Part shown: positions 42,008 to 49,974 of the stretch, in pieces
Layout: every line of letters starts with the position of its first letter
How positions within the stretch are numbered: position 1 is the first letter of the stretch
Assembly: GCA_018223415.1 (NCBI GenBank)
Contig: JAGTTQ010000001.1
Location: 3,645,365-3,709,364 of the forward strand
Origin: Eubacteriaceae bacterium Marseille-Q4139
GTDB taxonomy: Bacteria > Bacillota > Clostridia > Lachnospirales > Lachnospiraceae
Length of the DNA: 64,000 nucleotides
Direction of reading: 5' to 3'
The notes under the pieces: generated by a model
The model's database searches: none
What the model was told of the DNA's origin: nothing
Seen by the model: only the letters and a program-made list of their open reading frames with translations
Position numbers and translations under genes: made by a program

Positions 42008-44185
42008 TTATTCATTGGACACTAGCTGCGTATAAACGCCGCCTTTGGCATACAGCTCATCGTGGGTTCCGCGCTCGACGACGCGGCCGTTATCCATCAC
42101 AATAATCTCATCGCAGTCCCGTATGGTGGACAGCCGGTGGGCCACCACAATACAGGTAATGCCGCGGTCTTTGATGGATTTTACCACCTCATACTCCGTC
42201 TTGGCATCTAAGGCCGAGGTGGCCTCGTCCAGGATAATAATCGTCGGATCCTGGGTCAGCACCCGGGCGATCTCCATGCGCTGCCGCTGTCCGCCGGAAA
42301 AGTCCTTGCCGCCTTCGGTGATTTTATACTGGTAGCCGCCTTCGCGCCGCATGATGTCCTCATGGATCCTGGCGTCGCGGGCCGCCATAATCATCTCAAA
42401 GTCCTCAATCGAGGTGTCCCACATCTTGATGTTATTGGCGATGGTATCTTCAAACAGGATGATATCCTGATCCACCACGGCCAGGGAGCCGGTAAAGACG
42501 CTGCGGTCGATCTCGCTTATGGGCTTCCCGTCAAATAAAATTTCCCCGCTCCACGGCTTATAGAGCCCGGAAATCAGCTTTGACAGCGTAGATTTCCCGC
42601 AGCCGGAAGCGCCCACAAATGCCACACGGCTTCCCGGCTTTAAGCTTAAGTTGAAGTTTTCAATCAACGGCTGATCGAGACGGGAGTAGCCAAAGGTCAC
42701 GTTCCGCATTTCCAAGCTGCCCGACAATTTATCATAAGATGTATTTTCATCCAAAATGCCGTCGTCCCCGCTTACATCCTCCGGGTATTCCATCACGTCT
42801 TCCACCCGCTCCATCTGTGTCCGCATCTCCTGAATGGTCTGCCCCGCAGAAATCAGAGTCATGGCCGGAGCAGTAAAGGAGGAAAGAAAGCCCTGGAAAG
42901 CCAGGATCATACCAGGCGTAAACTCTCCCTGAAGCGTCAGCCATACCCCTAACATCAGGACGGCCGTATTCGTGAGAGAAGAGACAAGCCCCGGCAGCAT
43001 GCCGAGATACTGGCTGAGCTTCGTGAATTTCACCTGCTGCGTATTCACGCTGGCCTGGTAGCCGGCCCAGCGTTCAAAATATCCGTTTTCCGCCCCGCTG
43101 GCCTTGATGGTTTCAATCATCTCGATTCCGGCCACGGTGGCGCCGGCCAGCTTGCCGGCATCGCGCATCTGGACGCGTGTGATATTCACCCGTTTTTTTG
43201 ATATGATGCGGGACAGGAACAGGTTAATGAAAATTGACGCGATTCCCACCAGTGTCAGAAGCCAGCTGTACCGGATCATAACTGCCAGATAAAAGACCAT
43301 CATCACGGCGTCGAGGGCCAACGGTGCAAAGGTGTTTACCAGGTCGTTGGCAATGGCGGCATTGGTGCCCTGCCGTGCCTGGATATCCCCGGCCATGCGC
43401 TGGGAAAAGAATTCCATGGGCATCCGCAGCACCTTCCACATGAACGTGGAGCTGCCTACAATCGCCAGCTTCCCGTTGATTTTTAAAGAATAAACGGCCT
43501 GTATCCAGGCCACTGCGATTTGAATCACGCTCAGTCCCGACAGCGCCGCGATAAACGGAAGGAACCAGTCGGGATTTTCCCCGGTAAGAAGGCGGTCGAG
43601 GAAAACCCGGGAGAACGCATGATTGATAATGCCGATTAGCGAACTGATGACTGTGGTTAATACCACAAATGCCACCGCCGCGCCTGCCCCTGTCAGCCGT
43701 TTCTTTGCAAAGGCAAGCACGGATTTTGGCTTTCCGCCCGGCTCAAAATTCTCGCCCGGTTCGAACATCAGGCAAATCCCGGTAAAGGATTTGTCAAATG
43801 TCTCCATGGAAACCGCATAGCTTCCTTTTGCCGGGTCGTTTAAGTAGGCCTTTCCGCCTTTAAAGCCGTCCAACACGACGAAATGATTAAAATTCCAGTG
43901 GATAATGCAGGGAAATTTTGCATGTTTCATCAGGCCTTCCGGCTCATAGCGGTAGCCCTTGGCTGTCAGCCCGTAGCTGCGGGCCGCCTTTAATATGTTC
44001 TTGGCATTGGATCCGTTGCGGGAAACGCCGCAGTCTGCCCGCACCTGCTCAAGCGGAACCCATTTCCCGTAATAAGCCAGAATCATCGTAAGAGACGCTG
44101 CCCCGCACTCCAAGGCCTCCATCTGCATAATCACCGGCACTTTGGCACAGCCGGAAGTCACCGGCTGCTTTATCGTTTTTCCCAT
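42008..44185 (-). CDS. NHLM-type peptidase/ABC exporter (C39 domain)
   Basis: A 725-residue exporter that removes double-glycine leaders and exports the mature peptide. The N-terminal C39 peptidase has the catalytic Cys in EALECGAASL, His in FNHFVVLDG and Asp in YLNDPAKG. Transmembrane and ABC domains follow with Walker A GASGCGKSTLS, signature FSGGQRQRMEIAR and Walker B IIILDEATSALD. The ATG at 44185 has GAGGT upstream; a longer TTG-initiated frame would overlap the adaptor gene. The AGGG/VAGGG ends of the Nif11 leaders fit its specificity. Confidence 0.94.
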   Translation of the reverse strand: MGKTIKQPVTSGCAKVPVIMQMEALECGAASLTMILAYYGKWVPLEQVRADCGVSRNGSNAKNILKAARSYGLTAKGYRYEPEGLMKHAKFPCIIHWNFNHFVVLDGFKGGKAYLNDPAKGSYAVSMETFDKSFTGICLMFEPGENFEPGGKPKSVLAFAKKRLTGAGAAVAFVVLTTVISSLIGIINHAFSRVFLDRLLTGENPDWFLPFIAALSGLSVIQIAVAWIQAVYSLKINGKLAIVGSSTFMWKVLRMPMEFFSQRMAGDIQARQGTNAAIANDLVNTFAPLALDAVMMVFYLAVMIRYSWLLTLVGIASIFINLFLSRIISKKRVNITRVQMRDAGKLAGATVAGIEMIETIKASGAENGYFERWAGYQASVNTQQVKFTKLSQYLGMLPGLVSSLTNTAVLMLGVWLTLQGEFTPGMILAFQGFLSSFTAPAMTLISAGQTIQEMRTQMERVEDVMEYPEDVSGDDGILDENTSYDKLSGSLEMRNVTFGYSRLDQPLIENFNLSLKPGSRVAFVGASGCGKSTLSKLISGLYKPWSGEILFDGKPISEIDRSVFTGSLAVVDQDIILFEDTIANNIKMWDTSIEDFEMIMAARDARIHEDIMRREGGYQYKITEGGKDFSGGQRQRMEIARVLTQDPTIIILDEATSALDAKTEYEVVKSIKDRGITCIVVAHRLSTIRDCDEIIVMDNGRVVERGTHDELYAKGGVYTQLVSNE

Positions 44186-44193
44186 GGCGCACC

Positions 44194-44667
44194 TCAATTC
44201 AGCAGAAAGGAAACCGGTGAAATGCTTTCCACCACAATTTCAGCCGTATAGATCCCATCCGGCAGAGAGCCGGACAAAAGGACGGGATACACCCACTCTC
44301 CCTCCTGAAGGCCTCCCACATGCAGCGCATAGGCATCAAAGGCCTCCGTTACGGCTATCGGGGTTCTGGCAGTCTCTTTAATGGTACCTTCCGCCCCGTC
44401 AATATATACGGTCATGCCGGTTTGAAGGGACGCATAATCAGCTTCCCTTACATAACAGGTGACGGCGCCGCTCTCCGCCACCGCCGCCGCTGTCAGGGTT
44501 GTGTCCATGTGCCCGAAAACACCCCACACGCAGACGCCGGCGAGCAGCGCGATGATTGCCGCCAGAAGCATCCAGACGCTGGGGTTGGACACTTTGATAT
44601 AGTTGTTCAGCTGTTCCGGCGAAGAAATTCGCTCCAGACTCTTTTTACGGAAGATGGGATTCTCCAT
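44194..44667 (-). CDS. Short HlyD/NHLM-type secretion adaptor
   Basis: A 157-residue protein with a basic N-terminus (NPIFRKKSLERISSPEQL, typical of NHLM HlyD-like proteins), one transmembrane helix (about residues 31-52) and a short extracytoplasmic barrel region (VYIDGAEGTIKE, PIAVTEAF). It lacks the long coiled-coil arm and the lipoyl domain of full HlyD proteins, so it is either a minimal adaptor suited to a single-membrane cell or a truncated one. Its stop lies 8 bases before the C39 exporter start, supporting a shared complex. Confidence 0.78.
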   Translation of the reverse strand: MENPIFRKKSLERISSPEQLNNYIKVSNPSVWMLLAAIIALLAGVCVWGVFGHMDTTLTAAAVAESGAVTCYVREADYASLQTGMTVYIDGAEGTIKETARTPIAVTEAFDAYALHVGGLQEGEWVYPVLLSGSLPDGIYTAEIVVESISPVSFLLN

Positions 44668-44692
44668 AAAGCGGCCCCCTTTTCATCATGCG

Positions 44693-44989
44693 TTATTCGA
44701 TGGTGAGGATCTCGACGAAACCAGTCACCTCAAATACCTCTGCAATGGTCTCGTTGACATTCCGGATCACCATATTCCCCTGCCGGTTCATGACCTTCTG
44801 AGCCGCAAGCAGCACGCGGAGCCCTGCGGACGATATGTACTCCAGTTTCTCAAAATCGAATACCAGTTCGGTTATATCACCTACGGAATGCTTTAATTCT
44901 GCCTCCAGAAGCGGAGCTGTCGTTGTGTCAAGCCGCCCTTCCAGGGAAATCGTCAATTTAGTGCCATCAGTCTGTTTGTTGATCGTCAT
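44693..44989 (-). CDS. STAS-domain anti-anti-sigma factor
   Basis: A 98-residue single STAS domain of the SpoIIAA/RsbV type: LEGRLDTTTAPLLEAEL near the N-terminus and LEYISSAGLRVLLAAQK with the phosphorylatable Ser (about residue 56-57). In partner switching the unphosphorylated form binds an RsbW-like kinase and frees its target. It is the first gene of the lanthipeptide transcription unit, with AGGAGG 7 bases before the ATG. Candidate partners are the two RsbW-like domains at the far end of the locus. The IS element ends about 20 bases upstream. Confidence 0.9.
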   Translation of the reverse strand: MTINKQTDGTKLTISLEGRLDTTTAPLLEAELKHSVGDITELVFDFEKLEYISSAGLRVLLAAQKVMNRQGNMVIRNVNETIAEVFEVTGFVEILTIE

Positions 44990-45067
44990 ATGATATCCTC
45001 CTGAATGATGGGAGTGTCGCAAAATCATCAAAATAGATGATTGAGCGGCACTTCCGCTCGTTACAGC

Positions 45068-45115
45068 AAAAAATCCGGCGCTCCCTATGGTTTCAGAGCA
45101 GATCGCCGGATTTTT
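45068..45115. terminator. Strong bidirectional terminator inside the IS left end
   Basis: The stem ATCCGGCG / CGCCGGAT is bordered by A- and T-runs on both sides. It lies after the transposase stop and would stop transposase transcripts before they reach the STAS gene. Confidence 0.85.
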
Positions 45116-45153
45116 GCCGTACTTTAATAAAACCTTTCGGTTTTATGATTTTT

Positions 45154-46758
45154 CTATGCAGTTTTTACTTCAAACAGATGGCTTCCTGTCCGGCCATTTT
45201 GGATCTTAGCATGCAATTTATTCAGATTATACCCCAGGCACAGCAGAAGGATCTCCAGTTTTACCTTCGTTTTCCCTCTCAGCAGAAATCTCTGGAATTC
45301 ATAATCGTTTTTCAACACCCCAAAGGCTCCTTCTACTTGAATCGAACGGTTTGTCCGATACTGGATCCCTTTTTCGCTTATGATGTTCTCATAAGATTCC
45401 CGACGCTTTTTCAAAAAGTTTTTGGAAAGATACAGCCTCTTATTTCCCTTTGCCCTCGTACATTTTTTCTTATACGGACATCCGCCGCAATCCTCACATT
45501 CATATACTGTTACCTCGGACGGATAGCCGCTTTTGCTTTTCTGCTTCTTTTTAAACACTTCTCTCAGTGTTTTTCCTGCATGGCAGGTGTAGGTGTCTGT
45601 CTCTTCCTTATACGCCATATTTTCCCGTTTGCTGATGTCTTTCTTAAAACTTCTCTTTTTCCATTTTTCGTAGGTCTGCGGTTTGATGTAAGGGATCTGA
45701 CCCTGGCTTTTCAGATATTCATAAGCCTCTTCGCTTTCATACCCCGAATCCGCAGTCACGCTGGGATATTGAAATCCCAGGTTCGCTTCCATGTTTTTCA
45801 GAAACGGCGCCAGTGTCCATACATCATTCCGATCCTGAAAAATCCCAGCTGCCACAATGTATTCGCTGTCCACTGCGATCTGGACGTTATATCCAGGTTT
45901 CAGCTGGGCATTCCTCATATGATCATCCTTCATGTGCATAAAAGTGGCATCCGGATCCGTCTTGCAGTAGTTATTCCGGCCCTGGAAACTAGCTGTATGC
46001 CAGTCATAGATCGTCTGGCGTTCCAGAAACCGGCGGAACAGTTCCAGATATTTTTGATTCCGGCTTTTGCGTTTTCCTCTTCCATGTACCAAAATCGTCC
46101 CATCCAGACGGCATCGTTCTTCCAGAAACCGGCAGATTTCCTGAAGATCCTGGGTACGGCTTTCCTCTCCCACATGGAACCCGCAGATATAATCCTGGTT
46201 CAGAAGACAGACTGCCTCCTGAATCCGTTCGTACATCTTTGCTTCCCATTTCCCCACCGATTTCTTCCAGACGAAGGTATATTTATTGGCACAGGCTTCC
46301 AGTTTTGTCCCATCAATAAATACGGTTTCTTTTGATAATTCTCCGCTTGCTTCCAGGCGGCAGACCATCTGGTAGAACAGATTTTCACAGGCATCTGCCA
46401 GAAAACCGGTTCGGAAACGGGCAATGGTGCTGTGATCCGGTGCTTTTTGTCCGGCAAGCAGCCACATAAAGTTGATGTCGCGTCTGCATGCGGTTTCAAT
46501 TTTTTTGGATGAATAGATGTTCTGGGAATAGGCATAAGTCAGGATCTTGAACATGGTCTTTGGGTCCACTGCCGGATTTCTGCCTTTGGCAGAGTAAGCC
46601 TGATACAGCAAGCTGTAATCTAAATCCTCCAATTCGTGGCTCAGCAGTCGAACAGAATCATCATCAGGAACCAAACCTTCCAAATTTAATGGCAAAACCA
46701 GTTGATAAGGCTCACCGAATTCGGTATAATTTTTATGGTATTTTAATTTACTGGTCAT
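45154..46758 (-). CDS. IS1182-family transposase
   Basis: A 534-residue DDE transposase. The N-terminal DUF772 domain (YSAKGRNPAVDPKTMFKILT, CRRDINFMWLLAGQKAPDHS) is followed by the catalytic core: FIDGTKLEACANKYTF, a later TADSGYESEEAYEYL region, and a C-terminal zinc-finger-like stretch CEDCGGCPYKKKCTRA. SIQVEGAFGVLKNDYEFQRF near the end carries the last acidic residue. Length and motifs are complete, so the gene seems intact and possibly active. Confidence 0.93.
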   Translation of the reverse strand: MTSKLKYHKNYTEFGEPYQLVLPLNLEGLVPDDDSVRLLSHELEDLDYSLLYQAYSAKGRNPAVDPKTMFKILTYAYSQNIYSSKKIETACRRDINFMWLLAGQKAPDHSTIARFRTGFLADACENLFYQMVCRLEASGELSKETVFIDGTKLEACANKYTFVWKKSVGKWEAKMYERIQEAVCLLNQDYICGFHVGEESRTQDLQEICRFLEERCRLDGTILVHGRGKRKSRNQKYLELFRRFLERQTIYDWHTASFQGRNNYCKTDPDATFMHMKDDHMRNAQLKPGYNVQIAVDSEYIVAAGIFQDRNDVWTLAPFLKNMEANLGFQYPSVTADSGYESEEAYEYLKSQGQIPYIKPQTYEKWKKRSFKKDISKRENMAYKEETDTYTCHAGKTLREVFKKKQKSKSGYPSEVTVYECEDCGGCPYKKKCTRAKGNKRLYLSKNFLKKRRESYENIISEKGIQYRTNRSIQVEGAFGVLKNDYEFQRFLLRGKTKVKLEILLLCLGYNLNKLHAKIQNGRTGSHLFEVKTA

Positions 46759-46827
46759 ATCTTATTATACCATGGATTACGGGCTCTTCAGGGTCCGTTT
46801 TCTGTTTTCAGGGCATAAAAAAGGAGC

Positions 46828-46876
46828 CGCTGCTCCATAGATGATTACTCATCTATTTTGCAACGGCTCCTTTTTT
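46828..46876. repeat. Long hairpin at the IS right end (also terminator-like)
   Basis: GGAGCCG and CGGCTCC arms with an inner ATAGATGAT / ATCATCTAT-type stem form a long hairpin between an A-run and a T-run. It coincides with the right terminal inverted repeat and could also terminate transcription entering the element. Confidence 0.65.
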
Positions 46877-46925
46877 AGCTAAATTTAGAAATTATTATAC
46901 TATAAAAATTTTTCCCCAGCAATAC

Positions 46926-46972
46926 AAAAGGCGGAGTTTTCCTGCCAAACGCCGGAATACTTCCGCCTTTTT
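46926..46972. terminator. Rho-independent terminator after proA
   Basis: AAAAGGCGGAG pairs with CTTCCGCCTTTTT across a 24-base loop. It lies 9 bases past the proA stop and should end the proB-proA transcript; poly-U is present in both directions. Confidence 0.75.
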
Positions 46973-46980
46973 AAAGCGTA

Positions 46981-48222
46981 TTATGGACGAATCTGCCCGT
47001 TTCCGTAAATGATATATTTTGTCGAGGTCAGAGCCAATAGCCCCATGGGGCCTCTCGCATGGAGCTTCTGGGTGCTGATGCCGATCTCGGCACCGAAGCC
47101 GAACTCGAAGCCGTCGGTAAAGCGGGTCGAGGCGTTGACGTAAACAGCGGCCGCGTCCACCTCGTCTAAGAACTTCTGTGCATTCTCATAACTCGAGGTC
47201 ACGATGGTCTCCGAATGGCCGGTGTTGTAGCGGTTGATGTGGGCGATGGCCTCGTCCACGGAATCCACAAGTTTTAAAGAAAGGATATAGTCCAGGTACT
47301 CCGTCCCCCAGTCCTCCTCGGAGGCGGCAGCAAAAGCCGGCACGATGTTCCTCGCCTCCTCATCGGCCCGGATCTCCACATTCTTCTCATCGAGCCTGGC
47401 CTTTAAAAGCGGCAGGAATTGTTCTGCAACTTTTCTGTGAACCAGCGTGGACTCACAGGCGTTGCAGACGCCGATCCGCTGCGTTTTCGCGTTAAAGATA
47501 ATGTCGAGAGCCATGGAAAGGTCTGCGCTCTCGTCCACGTACACATGGCAGTTTCCCGTCCCCGTCTCAATGACCGGCACCTTGCTGTTTTCCACCACGG
47601 CCCGGATGAGCCCTGCGCCGCCCCTGGGGATTAAGACATCCAGATATTCCCGCATCTGCATGAATTCCTGCGTCGTCTTATGATCCGTATCGGTGATAAG
47701 CTGGACGGCATCCTCCGTGATCCCCTGGGAAGAAAGGCCCTTTTTTATGCAGGCCACGATGGCCTCATTGGAAAACAGGGCATCGCTTCCGCCTTTTAAA
47801 ATCACGGCGTTTCCTGTTTTAAAGCAGAGGGCGAAGGCGTCGGCCGTCACGTTGGGGCGCGCCTCATAAATCATTCCCACAACGCCAAGCGGGACGCGCT
47901 TCTGGCCGATCAAAAGGCCGTTGGGCCGCTTTTTCATGGACAGGACTTCCCCGATGGGATCCTCCAAATCTGCCACCTGGCGCATGCCCTCGACGATGCC
48001 CTCAATGCGGGATGGCGTTAAGCGGAGCCGGTCGATAAGCCCAGGGGCCATGCCCTTTGCCTCGGCTTTTTCGATGTCCTTTCCGTTGGCCTTAAGAATT
48101 TCCCCGCTGCCGTCCAAAATGGCCTCTGCGGCCGCAAGAAGCCCCTTATTTTTTTCTGACGTTCCCATTTTCCCAAGGAGATACGAGGCCTCCCTGGCTC
48201 TTTTTCCGATTTCCATTAACAT
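46981..48222 (-). CDS. proA: Glutamate-5-semialdehyde dehydrogenase (gamma-glutamyl phosphate reductase)
   Basis: A 413-residue NADPH-dependent enzyme of proline biosynthesis that reduces gamma-glutamyl phosphate made by ProB. Family segments seen are GVVGMIYEARPNVTADAFALC, the catalytic Cys region RIGVCNACESTLVH, and VYVNASTRFTDGFEFGFGAEIGIS. Length is normal. AGAGGG lies 7 bases before ATG 48222. Its start lies 77 bases inside the 5-formyl-THF cyclo-ligase frame, an unusually long overlap. Confidence 0.96.
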   Translation of the reverse strand: MLMEIGKRAREASYLLGKMGTSEKNKGLLAAAEAILDGSGEILKANGKDIEKAEAKGMAPGLIDRLRLTPSRIEGIVEGMRQVADLEDPIGEVLSMKKRPNGLLIGQKRVPLGVVGMIYEARPNVTADAFALCFKTGNAVILKGGSDALFSNEAIVACIKKGLSSQGITEDAVQLITDTDHKTTQEFMQMREYLDVLIPRGGAGLIRAVVENSKVPVIETGTGNCHVYVDESADLSMALDIIFNAKTQRIGVCNACESTLVHRKVAEQFLPLLKARLDEKNVEIRADEEARNIVPAFAAASEEDWGTEYLDYILSLKLVDSVDEAIAHINRYNTGHSETIVTSSYENAQKFLDEVDAAAVYVNASTRFTDGFEFGFGAEIGISTQKLHARGPMGLLALTSTKYIIYGNGQIRP

Positions 48223-48814
48223 GTGATTCCCTCTTTTCTGTGACTGCCTTCGCTGTATTGATCTGACGCGTTACAGTGCCCTCCGGCGTGATGATCTCCT
48301 GCACCCGCATATCGTGGGGTTCCTCCGGGAGCAGTTTTGTAAGCTGGAAGCCGTAAGCAATGCCGATGCGCCGGTGGAGCGGTTCTCCGGCCAGAAAGCG
48401 GTCATAATAGCCGCCGCCTTTTCCAAGCCTCTGCCCCGCCGCCGTAAACGCCAGGCCGGGGACGAGGACAGGTGCATCTTTTTCACAGGCCTTTTGGCAC
48501 ATCTCATTCGGCTCCAAAATTCCAAAAGCGCCTTTCACCAGGTCTTTGGGCGATGAAACGTAATAAAACGCCATGGACGCGCCCTCCACCCGCGGGAGCG
48601 CCAGCCGCTTTCCTGACGAAAGGATCCAGGAAAGAAGCTCTCCTGTCCCGGCTTCATGGCTTAATGAGGCATAGGCGTAAATGCAGCCGGCCTTTAAAAG
48701 AAGCGGGTGCGACGACGTGTTTAAAAACAGCATGTGGTCGAGCTGCTCCTTTTCCTCCGGGGAAAGGCCCTTTAACATGGCCCGCATCCGGCTCCGTATC
48801 TCGGTTTTATCCAT
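48146..48814 (-). CDS. 5-formyltetrahydrofolate cyclo-ligase
   Basis: A 222-residue enzyme converting 5-formyl-THF to 5,10-methenyl-THF with ATP. The phosphate/metal-binding segments LVPGLAFTAAGQRLGKGGGYYDRFL and GIAYGFQL are diagnostic. The family usually ends near residue 190; here about 35 extra basic residues (from TRQINTAKAVTEK onward) run into proA and give a 77-base overlap. The tail may reflect loss of the original stop codon. It lies between DUF896 and proA in the proline operon. Confidence 0.92.
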   Translation of the reverse strand: MDKTEIRSRMRAMLKGLSPEEKEQLDHMLFLNTSSHPLLLKAGCIYAYASLSHEAGTGELLSWILSSGKRLALPRVEGASMAFYYVSSPKDLVKGAFGILEPNEMCQKACEKDAPVLVPGLAFTAAGQRLGKGGGYYDRFLAGEPLHRRIGIAYGFQLTKLLPEEPHDMRVQEIITPEGTVTRQINTAKAVTEKRESHVNGNRKKSQGGLVSPWENGNVRKK

Positions 48815-48834
48815 ATGCCGCGCCTCCGTATCTG

Positions 48835-49062
48835 CTACTGCTCTGTGCCCTTTACGTTTCCGTATTTCTTTCCCAGGTCGGTGATGGTGCCGTCCTTTTC
48901 CTTGATGGAAATGCTGTTTAAGGTACCCCGTAAGTTGGCACGGATGGCCGCGATGTATTCTTTCCTTAAGGCCGCCTGCTCTGCCTTTTCTTCTTCCGTG
49001 AGGCCGACGGCCTGGGATTTATGGTAAAGCGTGTTGATTCGGTCGATTTTTTCCTGATTCAT
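48835..49062 (-). CDS. DUF896 (YnzC/YozC-type) small protein
   Basis: A 75-residue, highly helical protein with the family pattern KIDRINTLYHKSQAVGLTEEE and LRKEYIAAIRANLRGTL. DUF896 proteins are widespread in Firmicutes; B. subtilis YneA-operon YnzC is the best known member, with unclear function. It sits between proB (16-base gap) and the cyclo-ligase. Confidence 0.92.
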   Translation of the reverse strand: MNQEKIDRINTLYHKSQAVGLTEEEKAEQAALRKEYIAAIRANLRGTLNSISIKEKDGTITDLGKKYGNVKGTEQ

Positions 49063-49078
49063 GGTTTCTCCATTCTTT

Positions 49079-49927
49079 TTAGTGTATGCTCTGTATGTAG
49101 TCGATTAACTCAAACTCCGGCCGCTTGTGGGCCGTAAACAGCGTTCCGCATTGTTTACCGGCTAAAATGTCCCAGATGCATTCCACATTGTCGCCGTTTG
49201 CAATCACCATATCGGCGCCGCTGTCAGCTGCAATCCTGGCCGCATAAAGCTTTGCCGCCATCCCGCCGGTGCCCACGTCGCTTCCCGTCGTTGCCTTTCC
49301 CATGGAGAGAAGCTCGTCGGAGATTTCATCCACCTGCTCGATAAAGGCGGCATCGGGATTCCGTTTGGGATCGTCGGAGTAAAGGCCGTCGATGTCGGAA
49401 AGCAGGATTAAGAGGTCTGCCCCGATTAAGGCCGAAACGATAGCCGAAAGCCGGTCGTTGTCGCCGAACTTGATCTCGTAGGTGGCGACCGTGTCATTTT
49501 CGTTGACGATGGGCACAACCCCCAGTTTCAGGAGCTCCTCGAAGGTGTTGTGGGCGTTCTCCCTGGACACGTTGTCGACAATGGTATTTTTCGTCATCAG
49601 AACCTGGGCCGCCGTCTGGTTGTACTCGGAAAAAATCTTCTGGTACACCATCATGAGCCTGGCCTGGCCCACGGCTGCGTAAGCCTGCTTTTCGGCCACG
49701 GTTTCCGGCTTCTGGCAGCCCAAAGCCTGTCTCCCGGCCGCGATGGCGCCGGAGGAAACAAGCACCACTTCACGCCCCTCGCCGCGCAGGTCGCTGATGA
49801 CGCGGATCAGCTGTTCGATCTTCATGAAGTTTAAATCTCCCGTCTCCGGATGCGTCAAAGAGGATGAACCGATTTTGATGACGATTCTCTTTTTATTTTT
49901 AAGCAGTTCTCTTGCTGTCTGATTCAT
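49079..49927 (-). CDS. proB: Glutamate 5-kinase (without PUA domain)
   Basis: A 282-residue amino-acid kinase that phosphorylates glutamate, the first step of proline synthesis. IVIKIGSSSLTHPETG, VVLVSSGAIAAGRQAL, IVNENDTVA and GTGGMAAKLYAARIAADSG are typical. The C-terminal PUA domain of E. coli ProB (about 90 residues) is absent, as in several other Firmicutes. It heads the proB-DUF896-cyclo-ligase-proA unit. Confidence 0.95.
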   Translation of the reverse strand: MNQTARELLKNKKRIVIKIGSSSLTHPETGDLNFMKIEQLIRVISDLRGEGREVVLVSSGAIAAGRQALGCQKPETVAEKQAYAAVGQARLMMVYQKIFSEYNQTAAQVLMTKNTIVDNVSRENAHNTFEELLKLGVVPIVNENDTVATYEIKFGDNDRLSAIVSALIGADLLILLSDIDGLYSDDPKRNPDAAFIEQVDEISDELLSMGKATTGSDVGTGGMAAKLYAARIAADSGADMVIANGDNVECIWDILAGKQCGTLFTAHKRPEFELIDYIQSIH

Positions 49928-49974
49928 AGCTGTTTTGTCCTTTCTGTCACGTCTTTTTTCGGAAGCGTTTTCGC

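Larger units (their letters stand above)
45011..46870 (-). mobile_element. IS1182-type insertion sequence
   Basis: The element holds one transposase gene. Imperfect terminal inverted repeats are visible: GGAGTGTCGCAAAAT at 45011 and, on the other strand, GGAGCCGTTGCAAAAT ending at 46870. Each end also folds on itself (left 45011-45055, right 46828-46876). No target-site duplication was recognised between the flanks, so the ends may be off by a few bases or the element may have undergone rearrangement. Confidence 0.75.

Noticed and set aside
45001..45060. Outward promoter at the IS left end driving the STAS operon
   Set aside because: Hexamers like TTGCTG and TATTTT are present but with wrong spacing; no pair with 16-18 bases between them was found.
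45037..46335. 432-codon plus-strand ORF opposite the IS transposase
   Set aside because: It is a long antisense shadow rich in Phe/Ile/Pro; the minus-strand frame carries all transposase motifs.
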